Below are positions 1 through 9,253 of a stretch of 43,125 nucleotides of DNA, piece after piece. Position numbers and translations under genes: made by a program. The notes under the pieces are model-generated. The model saw only the letters and a list, made by a program, of their open reading frames with translations. It ran no database searches and was not told where the DNA came from. Positions within the stretch are counted from its first letter, which is position 1; the number at the start of each line of letters is the position of its first letter. Source of the DNA: Gammaproteobacteria bacterium (GTDB lineage: Bacteria; Pseudomonadota; Gammaproteobacteria; DSM-19610); contig JAUXGZ010000008.1 in the NCBI GenBank assembly GCA_030621785.1, positions 1 to 43,125 on the forward strand. Direction: 5' to 3'.

Positions 1-1
1 A

Positions 2-679
2 CAGGGCCGCAAACAGCGCCCCTTCGAGATGCTGAAAGCCCTGCTGGCCTTCGGCGGGCGTGAAGTACACGCTGAACTACTGTGTCAGGCGTTATGGCCA
101 GATGCCGAAGGCGATGTAGCGCAAAACTCCTTCGACGTCACCCTGTACCGGCTGCGACGCGCTTTCGGGCTGAAGGAACTCTTTATAATTCAGGACCGCC
201 GTCTGACCCTCAACAGCGAATTCGCCTGGGTAGACGCCTGGGAGTTCGAGAGACTGGTGAACCACGGCGAACGTCTGCTCAATCATGGCTACGCACCCGA
301 CATCGCCGAGCAGCTGGCGGTCAACAGCAATCGTTTGCTCCAGGTGTACCAGGGCCATTTCCTGGAACGCGAAGCCATGAATGGCTGGACGTTAGGACTG
401 CGCGAGCGACTTCGTAGCAAGCTGCTGCGCTACGTACTGGATGCCGGCCACGTGTGGGAAAGCCGCAAGGACTGGGACATCGCCATTCGCCTGTACCGCA
501 AAGGCCTGGAGATAGACCCCCGCATCGAAATTTTCTACCAGCGCATGATGATCTGCTACAAGGAAAACGGCCGTACTGCAGAAGCGCTGGCAACCTATCT
601 TCATTGCAACGACATACTGCAGAACCATCTGCACATCAGCCCCTGCCGCGAAACCCTCGCGATTTATGAGGCGCTGTGA
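2..679 (+). CDS. Transcriptional regulator C-terminal part with winged helix and bacterial transcriptional activator (BTAD/SARP-like) domain; truncated at left window edge
   Basis: Open frame runs off the left edge; 'GRKQRPFEMLKALLAFGGREVHAELLCQALWPD...QNSFDVTLYRLRRAF' wHTH followed by TPR-like BTAD segment. Confidence 0.75.
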   Translation, partial: QGRKQRPFEMLKALLAFGGREVHAELLCQALWPDAEGDVAQNSFDVTLYRLRRAFGLKELFIIQDRRLTLNSEFAWVDAWEFERLVNHGERLLNHGYAPDIAEQLAVNSNRLLQVYQGHFLEREAMNGWTLGLRERLRSKLLRYVLDAGHVWESRKDWDIAIRLYRKGLEIDPRIEIFYQRMMICYKENGRTAEALATYLHCNDILQNHLHISPCRETLAIYEAL

Positions 680-718
680 AACTAGACTTCCTCCAGAGTA
701 ATATTCCTCCTCCTTACT

Positions 719-749
719 CCCCCGGGGGCTTTTCCCCGGGGTTTTTCTT
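719..749 (+). terminator. Rho-independent terminator after the BTAD regulator
   Basis: CCCCGGG...CCCGGGG stem followed by TTTTTCTTT. Confidence 0.75.
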
Positions 750-918
750 TAGCCTTTCCCACACCCTTCTGCCAGACCCCAAAAAAATAAATCTGAACCA
801 CCTCACATAAAGTAAGCTTTCTGCAAGTCCGCATAGCACACAATGGCCGACCGCCAAAAACAGAATGAAAGCGGAACAGACAGAGTTTGGGGGGATCATG
901 TTGCTCATATCGGTTGAT

Positions 919-936
919 AAAAACCGGTTGGTTTTT
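919..936. terminator. Possible hairpin terminator downstream of tadA
   Basis: AAAAACC-GGTT-GGTTTTT perfect stem. Confidence 0.35.
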
Positions 937-1015
937 CGCCTACATGTGCATTCTCTGTAAGTCCATATACCGCATAGCGGCTTATGCATAATATCAGAAA
1001 CGGGCAACTGAGCGC

Positions 1016-1570
1016 TTATCGGCCACGCCGCGAACGAAAGAATTCCTGCAACTGCCCTGCGCAGTCGCGCTCCCTGACACCGCCTTGCACGATCACCCTG
1101 TGGTTCAGTCCCGGGGCTTCGAAGCTGTTGACGACACTTTCCACGGCCCCGCGTTTGGGATCACGAGCCCCGAATATCAGACGCTCGATGCGCGCATGAA
1201 CCATGGCGCCGGCACACATCTGGCAGGGTTCGAGCGTAACATACAGCGTAGTACCGGTAAGACGGTAATTATCAAGTCGCTGTGCAGCTGCGCGGATAGC
1301 AACAATCTCGGCATGCGCGGTCGGATCACAATTTGAAATCGGCTGATTCCAGCCTTCGCCAAGCAGTTCGCCGCGAGCATCGACGACCACCGAACCCACC
1401 GGGACCTCGTCCTGTTCAGCGGCACAGCGAGCCAGGTACATGGCATACTCCATCCACTGGACGTCGTACGGGTCTATTCCCAATTCTTTTTCATGCCGAA
1501 GCAACTCCGGTTTATTCACTTTTAACCAGCCCGCAACCGAGTCCGGCAAAGCAGTGCATCGGGTGGACAT
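1016..1570 (-). CDS. tadA: tRNA-specific adenosine deaminase
   Basis: HAEIVAIR and PCQMCAGAMVHARI deaminase zinc motifs; full-length ORF. Confidence 0.92.
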   Translation of the reverse strand: MSTRCTALPDSVAGWLKVNKPELLRHEKELGIDPYDVQWMEYAMYLARCAAEQDEVPVGSVVVDARGELLGEGWNQPISNCDPTAHAEIVAIRAAAQRLDNYRLTGTTLYVTLEPCQMCAGAMVHARIERLIFGARDPKRGAVESVVNSFEAPGLNHRVIVQGGVRERDCAGQLQEFFRSRRGR

Positions 1571-1731
1571 TCTTCCATATTCTCACAGCAATATCGACGC
1601 CCTCTTCCGCTTACCTGGCCGATACGAGCCCGGTGCACACCTGACGGTTAGAGTCGCAGGCATTTCAAAATCTGCCCTCCCCCCGTTTTCTGCTACACTT
1701 TGCGCAATCCCGGACGGAGCTCCTCCCCACC

Positions 1732-2670
1732 ATGAAACACAGCGTTTTTATCCAGACCAACCACAAGCAGATTGTCGGCGCGCTGGTGGCCGAGTACGCC
1801 CTGCGCCGCAACTCGCCGCAGGCGGATCAGTTCGACGTGCATATCATGCATACCCGGGACTACCCGTTCTTCAAGGAACGCGAGGGGCAGCTGTATCTGC
1901 GCGATGGCGTCAAACGTACCTGGCTGAACGATGACCTGCAGTCCTTCACGCCAACCCGTTTCATGCCACCGGAGCTGATGGGCTACCAGGGTCACGCAGT
2001 GGTCATTGACCCCGATATCTTTGCCGTCGGCGATATCATGGAACTGCTGACGCGGGACATGCAGGGCAAGGCTGTCATGTGCCGGCGACGTTCCGGGCCC
2101 AAGGGCATTGTCGATCGCTGCTTTGCCAGTAGCGTCATGCTACTCGACTGCGCAAAACTTGGTCACTGGAAAGTTGAACAGGCCTTCAACGAAATGTTCG
2201 AGTTCAAGCGCGACTATATGCCCTGGATCTGCCTGCGCATGGAGGATCGCGAAACCATCGGCCTGTTCGAGCCCGAATGGAACGACTTCGACAAGCTGAC
2301 CCCGCAAACGAAGATGCTGCACGTCACGCGGCGCAAAACCCAGCCCTGGAAAGCCGGTCTGCCGATCGACTGGCGTCCGGCGGAACGTTTCCGCCTGTTC
2401 CCGCCGGTCGCCTGGGTAATGCGGGCCAGACGACACCTGTTCGGTGAATACGGGCTACTGGGCAACTACAAGGAACATCCCGACCGCAACCAGACCAACC
2501 TGTTCTTTGGACTGCTGAAAGAATGCATCAATGAAGGCCTTGTCAGCGAAGATATGCTGCGCGAGGAGATGCGCCATAATCACGTCCGGCATGATGCTCT
2601 CGAGGTCCTCGATCGCACTCCGGACCTGGCCCCGCCCGGCAACCCGCCGCTTAATCTCTCTGCGGCATAG
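1732..2670 (+). CDS. Putative GT8-like glycosyltransferase, paralog 1
   Basis: N-terminal 'MKHSVFIQTNHKQIVGALVAEYALRR', DPD motif in 'AVVIDPDIFA'; strong similarity to the next gene. Confidence 0.6.
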   Translation: MKHSVFIQTNHKQIVGALVAEYALRRNSPQADQFDVHIMHTRDYPFFKEREGQLYLRDGVKRTWLNDDLQSFTPTRFMPPELMGYQGHAVVIDPDIFAVGDIMELLTRDMQGKAVMCRRRSGPKGIVDRCFASSVMLLDCAKLGHWKVEQAFNEMFEFKRDYMPWICLRMEDRETIGLFEPEWNDFDKLTPQTKMLHVTRRKTQPWKAGLPIDWRPAERFRLFPPVAWVMRARRHLFGEYGLLGNYKEHPDRNQTNLFFGLLKECINEGLVSEDMLREEMRHNHVRHDALEVLDRTPDLAPPGNPPLNLSAA

Positions 2671-2829
2671 CACTCGAACAGCCCCTGCTTTCAACCTCGG
2701 GGGTCGATTGCCGCCGACCAAAACTGCTTGTATTCTGCTCCAATATTCTTTTTTATCAGCAAGTTACAATGGAGCGCGTCTCCACGGTCGATTTCAGGGC
2801 CGCACACCCGGAGCAATCAGGTAAATACC

Positions 2830-3780
2830 ATGAAACACGCAGTCTACATCCAGACCAATCACAAACAGATTACCGGTGCCATCGTTGCCGAATACGCCAT
2901 ACGGCGTTACTCCCGCAACAATGACAAGTTCGATGTGCACATTATCGAGAAAAAAGACTATTCCTGGTTCGATGATCGTGAAGGTCAGATGTACCTGCGT
3001 GATGGCGTCCGGCGCAAGTGGCTCAACAACGACCTCCAGTCCTTCACGCTGACCCGTTTCATGCCGCCGGAGTTGATGGGCTACGAGGGTCGCGCAGTGG
3101 TCATCGACCCCGATGTCTTTCCGTCTTCAGATACCTGGGATCTGCTGTCACGGGATATGCAGGGCAAGTCCCTCATGTGCCGCCCCCGCTCCGGCACCAA
3201 GGGTATCATCGACCGTTGCCTGGCCAGCAGTGTCATGCTGCTGGATTGCGCGAAACTTCACCACTGGAAAGTCGAGCAGTGGTTCAATGAAATGTTCGAG
3301 CAAAAACGTGACTACATGCCCTGGATCTGCCTGCGTTACGAAGACCGCGATAACATCGGGCTGTTTGAAAACGAGTGGAACGATTTCGACAAGTTGACGC
3401 CACAAACCAGGATGCTGCATACGACGCGCCGCAAGACCCAGCCCTGGAAAGCGGGCCTGCCGATCGACTGGCGTCCGGCCGAGCGCTTCCGCCTGTTTCC
3501 GCCCGCAGCCTGGGTCATGCGGGCACGCCGCCGCCTGTTCGGCGAATACGCGTTGCTGGGTAACTACAAGGTGCACCCGGACAAGAATCAGGAAAACTTC
3601 TTCTTCGGTCTGCTAAAAGAGTGTGTCAACAAGGGCATCATTTCAGAAGATTTCGTACGTGAGGAGATGCGCCAGAACCACGTGCGTCACGATGCCTTTG
3701 AAGTGCTCGACCGTACGCCGGATCTCCCGCCGGGCCCGCAACATCCGCTGTCGGTAATAACCCGGCAGGCTGCCGCATGA
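2830..3780 (+). CDS. Putative GT8-like glycosyltransferase, paralog 2
   Basis: Tandem paralog of 1732..2670; start set to ATG at 2830 because the paralog starts with the same MKH.VYIQTNHKQI. Confidence 0.6.
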   Translation: MKHAVYIQTNHKQITGAIVAEYAIRRYSRNNDKFDVHIIEKKDYSWFDDREGQMYLRDGVRRKWLNNDLQSFTLTRFMPPELMGYEGRAVVIDPDVFPSSDTWDLLSRDMQGKSLMCRPRSGTKGIIDRCLASSVMLLDCAKLHHWKVEQWFNEMFEQKRDYMPWICLRYEDRDNIGLFENEWNDFDKLTPQTRMLHTTRRKTQPWKAGLPIDWRPAERFRLFPPAAWVMRARRRLFGEYALLGNYKVHPDKNQENFFFGLLKECVNKGIISEDFVREEMRQNHVRHDAFEVLDRTPDLPPGPQHPLSVITRQAAA

Positions 3781-3782
3781 CG

Positions 3783-4940
3783 TCAAATAAACCCGTCGCG
3801 AGCGGATCGGCTGGCCGCGGGATGCTCAAACAGGGCACGTACGTGTATTGCGGTCTGCTGCGCCTCGTCGATTGACAGTCCCGGATCTGGTTGTCGTGGT
3901 TCCTGCCCCAGCCATACGGCCTGCCCCGATGCCACCAGCTCGCGTTGAATATTGCCGATGTCACGTCGCATGCGTTGCGGACCAAAACGCATCGCCAGAC
4001 GGTGGGTCAATGGTTTGTAACGGAAGTTATGCGCATAACGCCACCACGGCCGGTGCACCCCGGTCGCCCGGTCGAGAGCCGCATCACTCATATCAAATAT
4101 AGACAATGGCTTGCCGGTAGCAGCGGCCTCGGCCATCATCGAAATACTCTCCCCGGTAACGACAAGTTCGTCGGCCAGGGCAAGGTAACCGGTATAGGGG
4201 TTTGGTTCGCGCTTACCCCACTGATATAGATGGCAGGGAACGCTAATCTGCTCCCGGAAACCTTCCAGCGCTTGCGCCGGGGTCCGGGCGCTGCTGGAAA
4301 TCAGCAGGCTGGCGCCGATTCCGGTCGCACGCTGGTTTACCTGTTGCCCCAGCAAAACCGCCTTTTCCCGGCTAAAGACAAAAGGCCCGCTGTCGCCGCC
4401 GATCAGAACCGCTATCCAGGGTTTCTGTAGACTATCGAAGTGCCCCGACCAGGTGCGCGCCGCGACTTTTAGCTGTTCGGCATCGACCCGATGCAGCGGC
4501 AGCCGGTTATGCACAACGTTCGGTTGTACCGGCAAAAAATACTGTGGCGTGGTCACGATCAGATCGAAACATTCCAGTGGCGCCCACGGACGTCCGATAT
4601 GTACCAGCCGGGTCTTGCCGCCTGACTGCCGGCAGATCCAGCGAGCAACCGGTTCATTGCGGCGCCCGGCAGTAATCACCAGGTCCGGCCAGGGCGCCCG
4701 CAACGGACTGGATCTGCGCATATCGATCCCCGCCAGTGTCGCACCGGCCAGACGGTTGGACAGCAGTTCCCAGGCGCGGTAGCTCATCCGTTTGATCTCC
4801 CGGGGCCAGCCAACCGCATCCGCCAGCGCCTGCACCTGGGTATTGTCACCAGCCTTGTGGCCAAACAACAGCCACACGCGCGGAACGGCACCCGGATCAC
4901 CGGCAGCGACTACGGAACGATGTGAATCAAATGAGATCAT
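3783..4940 (-). CDS. ELM1/DUF1022 family protein, paralog 1
   Basis: 'VWLLFGHKAGDNTQVQALADAVGWPREIKRMSY' and 'LIGGDSGPFVFSREKA' typical of the family; start moved to the internal ATG at 4940. Confidence 0.8.
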   Translation of the reverse strand: MISFDSHRSVVAAGDPGAVPRVWLLFGHKAGDNTQVQALADAVGWPREIKRMSYRAWELLSNRLAGATLAGIDMRRSSPLRAPWPDLVITAGRRNEPVARWICRQSGGKTRLVHIGRPWAPLECFDLIVTTPQYFLPVQPNVVHNRLPLHRVDAEQLKVAARTWSGHFDSLQKPWIAVLIGGDSGPFVFSREKAVLLGQQVNQRATGIGASLLISSSARTPAQALEGFREQISVPCHLYQWGKREPNPYTGYLALADELVVTGESISMMAEAAATGKPLSIFDMSDAALDRATGVHRPWWRYAHNFRYKPLTHRLAMRFGPQRMRRDIGNIQRELVASGQAVWLGQEPRQPDPGLSIDEAQQTAIHVRALFEHPAASRSARDGFI

Positions 4941-5059
4941 CAGCCTGGCCACAGGGTACCGGAAAGCAGCCTGACCAGAAACAGTCACCTGCGCAATACA
5001 GCCGTTCCCCTGTACAATGGGCCACTCAAAAATCCAGTGCATCGGGCGGCGCAGACAGT

Positions 5060-6133
5060 TTGATAATCGATCGTTACATCTTCGGAGAAATTTTCAGGCC
5101 GATGCTGCTGGGCTGCGGCCTGTTGATCGTGGTGTTTATTGCCTACAGCCTTGGCATCAGGCTCGCGGCTACATCCGGCGGCGTCGTACAACCCGCCACT
5201 ATTGCCTACATGATGTTTCTCCAGACCATGATCGTCATGGAGATCCTGCTGCCGACGGCACTGTATTTCTCCGTCATATCAGCCATCGGGCGCCTCTACC
5301 GGGAATCCGAGATGGCCGCTATGCGCGCCGCGGGGATCAGTGAAACACGTATCCTGCAATCTGTGTTTCTTTATTCCCTGCTGATTGCCGTTATTGTCGG
5401 CCTTATCTCCATATACGGGCGCCCCTGGGCTTACCACCAGAGCTACCTGCTGGAAGCAGAGGCCATTGTCGATTTCAACATCGACCAGATACAGGCCGGT
5501 CACTTTACCGAGTTCACCAACAGCGACTATGTACTCTATACCCGCGACATCAATCGCAAAAAGGGCTTGTTGCTCGACGTATTCCTGCAAAATGACATTC
5601 CTGGGAAATCAAAGCTCATCGTTGCACAGGAAGCCCGCTTACCGCCGGTAAAACTGGGAGAAGCACGATCGGTGGTGTTTTACCATGGCCATGCCTACCA
5701 GCTGGACCTGCGCGGCAAACGCGACACCACACTGCGTTTCGACACCCTGACCGTACACCTGGGAAAAGATGAGCTGCAGTTGGGGTACAAGCGAAAATCT
5801 ATCCCTACATCACTACTGATAAACTCTACCCAGCCGAAAGAGATCGCGGAGTTCCAGGGTAGAATGTCCACTTCACTGGCAACCCTCCTGCTTGCCATGC
5901 TGGCAGTACCACTCAGCCGGGCAGCTCCCCGTCAGGGCGGGCACAAGAACTTTTTTGTCGCCATCCTGGTCTACGTGGGATTCTTCAACCTGATGAACAT
6001 GACCATAAACTGGGTGAAAAATGGCGAAGTAGGCGCATTCCCCGGTGTATGGTGGGTGTTCGTCCTCTGGGTGCTCGTACTGGTGTCCCTGCTGGCCTGG
6101 CCCTACCTGCAACTAAAACGGAATCACGGTTAG
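5060..6133 (+). CDS. LptF-like LPS export permease (YjgP/YjgQ family)
   Basis: 'LIIDRYIFGEIFRPM...ISAIGRLYRESEMAAMRAAGIS'; likely TTG start at 5060; followed by LptG-like gene. Confidence 0.8.
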   Translation: MIIDRYIFGEIFRPMLLGCGLLIVVFIAYSLGIRLAATSGGVVQPATIAYMMFLQTMIVMEILLPTALYFSVISAIGRLYRESEMAAMRAAGISETRILQSVFLYSLLIAVIVGLISIYGRPWAYHQSYLLEAEAIVDFNIDQIQAGHFTEFTNSDYVLYTRDINRKKGLLLDVFLQNDIPGKSKLIVAQEARLPPVKLGEARSVVFYHGHAYQLDLRGKRDTTLRFDTLTVHLGKDELQLGYKRKSIPTSLLINSTQPKEIAEFQGRMSTSLATLLLAMLAVPLSRAAPRQGGHKNFFVAILVYVGFFNLMNMTINWVKNGEVGAFPGVWWVFVLWVLVLVSLLAWPYLQLKRNHG

Positions 6134-6138
6134 CCCCC

Positions 6139-7212
6139 ATGAACATACTGGACCGATACATCAGCCTGGCCCTGTTCAAGGGCTGGATAATCGTACTGAC
6201 CGTCCTGACATCTATCTTCGGGCTGCTGGCATTCGTCGAGGAACTCGATCGTGTCCGCGCACGCTACCAGGCCATTGACGCATTCCTGTATGTCGCCGGT
6301 ACGCTACCGCAGATCACCATGGACCTGGCACCGATTATCGCCCTGCTGGGAACGATGATTGCGCTTGCCAGCCTGGCAAGGAACAACGAAATAATAGCCA
6401 TGCGGAGCGCGGGTATTTCCAGCAACCGGGTGATCGGCGCCGTAGCCATCCCCTCCCTCGGCCTGATTGTTGCGCTTTACCTGTTCGGAGAATTCGTCGC
6501 CGCGCCGGTGCAACAACAGGCAGAAGAGCAACGCTCGGTACAGCGTTCCGGAAAAGGCAACATCCTGAAAGGCAGGGGACTGTGGATGACCGACGGCGAG
6601 CAATTTCTGAATGTCAGCAAATTGCGCCAGGATGCCCTGCCGGCAGCAGTGAGCGTATATCAGCTGGACAACGAAGGACGACTGGCAGAATTCATCCATG
6701 CCCAGAGAGCCGACGCCGGAGAGGACCGTAGATGGGCCCTGCATAAGGTATTGCGCAAACGCATGGGAAAACAGGGTGTCATGCGGACGAAACGGCAGAA
6801 GACCATGATAATTGGCCCATTCTGGGCACCGGACGAACTTCCGGTTTTACCACTGCCAACTTCGACCATGCCGCTTGTCAACCTGTATGGCTACATCAAG
6901 TACCTTCGGTCCACAGGACAGCCAACCAAAAAACTGGAGCTGAGCTTCTGGCAGAAAGCGACACTGCCGCTTTCTGCCGGGCTCATGATCCTGCTGGCCA
7001 TACCGATCGGCACCAGCCTCGGATCACAACGCAATACCGAATATGCAAAAAGACTGGCCATCGGCGCCCTTGTCGGCATTGCCTTCTACCTGGCCACACG
7101 CATCATCCACACTCTGGGTCTGGTAATCGGCCTGCCGGCGGTCATCACCGCAAGCCTGCCCCTGGTGTTGATCCTGGTATCCGCACTGCTGCTCCTGCAA
7201 CGCATGCGCTGA
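6139..7212 (+). CDS. LptG-like LPS export permease (YjgP/YjgQ family)
   Basis: 'MNILDRYISLALFKGW...LASLARNNEIIAMRSAGIS' and C-terminal membrane helices. Confidence 0.8.
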   Translation: MNILDRYISLALFKGWIIVLTVLTSIFGLLAFVEELDRVRARYQAIDAFLYVAGTLPQITMDLAPIIALLGTMIALASLARNNEIIAMRSAGISSNRVIGAVAIPSLGLIVALYLFGEFVAAPVQQQAEEQRSVQRSGKGNILKGRGLWMTDGEQFLNVSKLRQDALPAAVSVYQLDNEGRLAEFIHAQRADAGEDRRWALHKVLRKRMGKQGVMRTKRQKTMIIGPFWAPDELPVLPLPTSTMPLVNLYGYIKYLRSTGQPTKKLELSFWQKATLPLSAGLMILLAIPIGTSLGSQRNTEYAKRLAIGALVGIAFYLATRIIHTLGLVIGLPAVITASLPLVLILVSALLLLQRMR

Positions 7213-7292
7213 TTGCCCCGACCGCCGTTTCACGCGATAATTTCGCGACCTGACCAGATCCATGGTCTCAATGGAAAACCCGATACCCGCCC

Positions 7293-9032
7293 ATGCAGTT
7301 AATGCTCTTCTTTTTCCGGGCCCACCCCTGGCAATCCCTGATCACAGTGATCTCGCTGCTGCTTTCCGGCATAGCCGAGGGCGTCGGTCTGTCAGCGCTG
7401 CTACCACTACTCAACCTGGCATTGAACCAGGGAACACGTCATGTCCAGGATGGCGGACAGGGGCCTGCGGGCGATTTTGAACAAACCGTCATTGACCTGA
7501 TGGCCCAGATCGGACTGTCGCCCACCATCGGGGCGTTGCTGTCCGTCATAGTAGTCGCAGTAGCACTGAAGACGGTCCTGTTGCTGATTGCGACCAGGCA
7601 GGTCGGCTATACGGCTGCACGGGTTACCACCGACCTGCGCCTGCAGCTGTTGCATGCCATCCTGCGCAGCAAGTGGGAGTTCTTTCTCAGCCAGCCGCTC
7701 GGCAAGCTGTCCAATAGCCTGGCTACCGAAGCCAATCGCTCGTCGAGCGCCTTCGTGGGTGGCATAACACTGATCACTTACGTAATCTATGCATTCATCT
7801 ACGGCTCGGTCGCGATCGCAGTCTCATGGAAAGCCACCCTGGTCAGCCTCGGTGTCGGTGTGCTGATCGTTGCACTGTCACATTCACTGGTTCGAATGGC
7901 TCGCAAGGCTGGCAAGAAACAGACCAGGCTGCTTAAATCGCTGCTAATCCAGCTCAACGACACCTTGCAGTCGGTCAAACCCCTGAAGGCCATGGCGCGA
8001 GAGCACCTTGCGGATAGCTCGCTGCGCGCCAAAACCAACCGGCTCAACAGCACACTGCAAAAACAGGTTCTCAGTGCCGCAGTACTCAACTCCGTACAGG
8101 AACTGCTTTTTACCATCGTCATCGCGCTCGGCATGTACCTGGCACTGGTCCGTTTTGATATGCCGATGCCAACGGTCATGATCCTGGTAGTTGCGCTGGG
8201 GCGCATGTTAAACCAGTTCGGCAAGGTCCAGAAGCAGTACCAGAAAATGATGACGCTGGAGAGCGCATTCTGGTCCATGAAAGAAACTATCGACACCGCC
8301 AGAAACGCCGAAGAACATCTCGGACACGGCACGATGCCGCCACCACTGAAGTCCGGCATACGGATGCAGGAGGTATCGTTTGCATACGGCGAAAACCAGG
8401 TACTGAACAAGCTGTCACTGGATATTCCCGGAGGCTCGCTGACCACACTTACCGGTCCTTCGGGCGCTGGAAAAACGACCATAATCGATCTGATCATCGG
8501 TCTGCTGAAACAGCAGTCCGGAGAAATTCTTATCGACAACATGCCACTGGGTTCACTGGAACTCAGGGAGTGGCGCCGCATGATCGGCTACGTCCCCCAG
8601 GAAACCATCCTGCTACACGACAGCATACTGCACAATGTCACCCTGGGTGACCCGGAATACAGTGACCGGGACGCCGAGGCTGCACTGCGAGCCGCCGGTG
8701 CCTGGGAATTCGTGGCCGCACTTCCGCAAGGCATACATAGCGTGGTCGGAGAACGTGGCGGAAGACTCTCTGGCGGCCAGCGCCAGCGCGTGGTGATCGC
8801 ACGGGCACTGGTGCATCGGCCCAAACTGCTGATTCTTGACGAAGCCACCAGCGCACTGGACCCGGCCAGCGAAGCCGCCATTGCCAGATCAATCGAGGAA
8901 CTACGCGGTGGCCAGTTGACGATACTCGCCATCTCCCACCAGAAGCGACTGGTTGACGCCGCCGACCATGTATATCGCCTTCAGGATGGCCAGGCCCTGC
9001 TGGTTGATCGCCAGGAGCCTGTCCCGGAATAG
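7293..9032 (+). CDS. ABC transporter, fused permease and ATP-binding domains (MsbA-like)
   Basis: Walker A 'GPSGAGKTT', signature 'LSGGQRQRVVIARAL', Walker B 'LLILDEATSALD'; six-helix N-terminal domain. Confidence 0.88.
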   Translation: MQLMLFFFRAHPWQSLITVISLLLSGIAEGVGLSALLPLLNLALNQGTRHVQDGGQGPAGDFEQTVIDLMAQIGLSPTIGALLSVIVVAVALKTVLLLIATRQVGYTAARVTTDLRLQLLHAILRSKWEFFLSQPLGKLSNSLATEANRSSSAFVGGITLITYVIYAFIYGSVAIAVSWKATLVSLGVGVLIVALSHSLVRMARKAGKKQTRLLKSLLIQLNDTLQSVKPLKAMAREHLADSSLRAKTNRLNSTLQKQVLSAAVLNSVQELLFTIVIALGMYLALVRFDMPMPTVMILVVALGRMLNQFGKVQKQYQKMMTLESAFWSMKETIDTARNAEEHLGHGTMPPPLKSGIRMQEVSFAYGENQVLNKLSLDIPGGSLTTLTGPSGAGKTTIIDLIIGLLKQQSGEILIDNMPLGSLELREWRRMIGYVPQETILLHDSILHNVTLGDPEYSDRDAEAALRAAGAWEFVAALPQGIHSVVGERGGRLSGGQRQRVVIARALVHRPKLLILDEATSALDPASEAAIARSIEELRGGQLTILAISHQKRLVDAADHVYRLQDGQALLVDRQEPVPE

Positions 9033-9056
9033 GCTGACCTGCTGCGGACAGCATGA

Positions 9057-9253
9057 AAAATTTTTAGCAACGACTTTGTCAGGGATATCGCGACTGACCC
9101 CAATGATGCCATCATCGTGGATACCATTATCTCAAAGGTGTGGAAACCAGTGAGCAGGTTCACTTCCTGGACGATAGAGGTTGCCATTTCTACCAGGGAT
9201 ACTACTTCAGTAAAGCCCTGCCGCAAACCCGGTTTATTGACTACCTGGAATCC
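9057..9253 (+). pseudogene. Decayed EAL-domain (c-di-GMP phosphodiesterase) C-terminal remnant
   Basis: 'KIFSNDFVRDIATDPNDAIIVDTIIS' in one frame, then 'KGVETSEQVHFLDDRGCHFYQGYYFSKALPQTRFIDYLES' in another; the VIAE-proximal segment is deleted. Confidence 0.85.

Noticed and set aside
7233-7247. CGCGA-TAATT-TCGCG inverted repeat before the ABC gene
   Set aside because: Short and unsupported by any recognised regulator motif.
7799-8581. 260 aa minus-strand ORF inside the ABC transporter
   Set aside because: Antisense shadow of a clearly conserved ABC transporter; Ser/Arg-rich, no domain.
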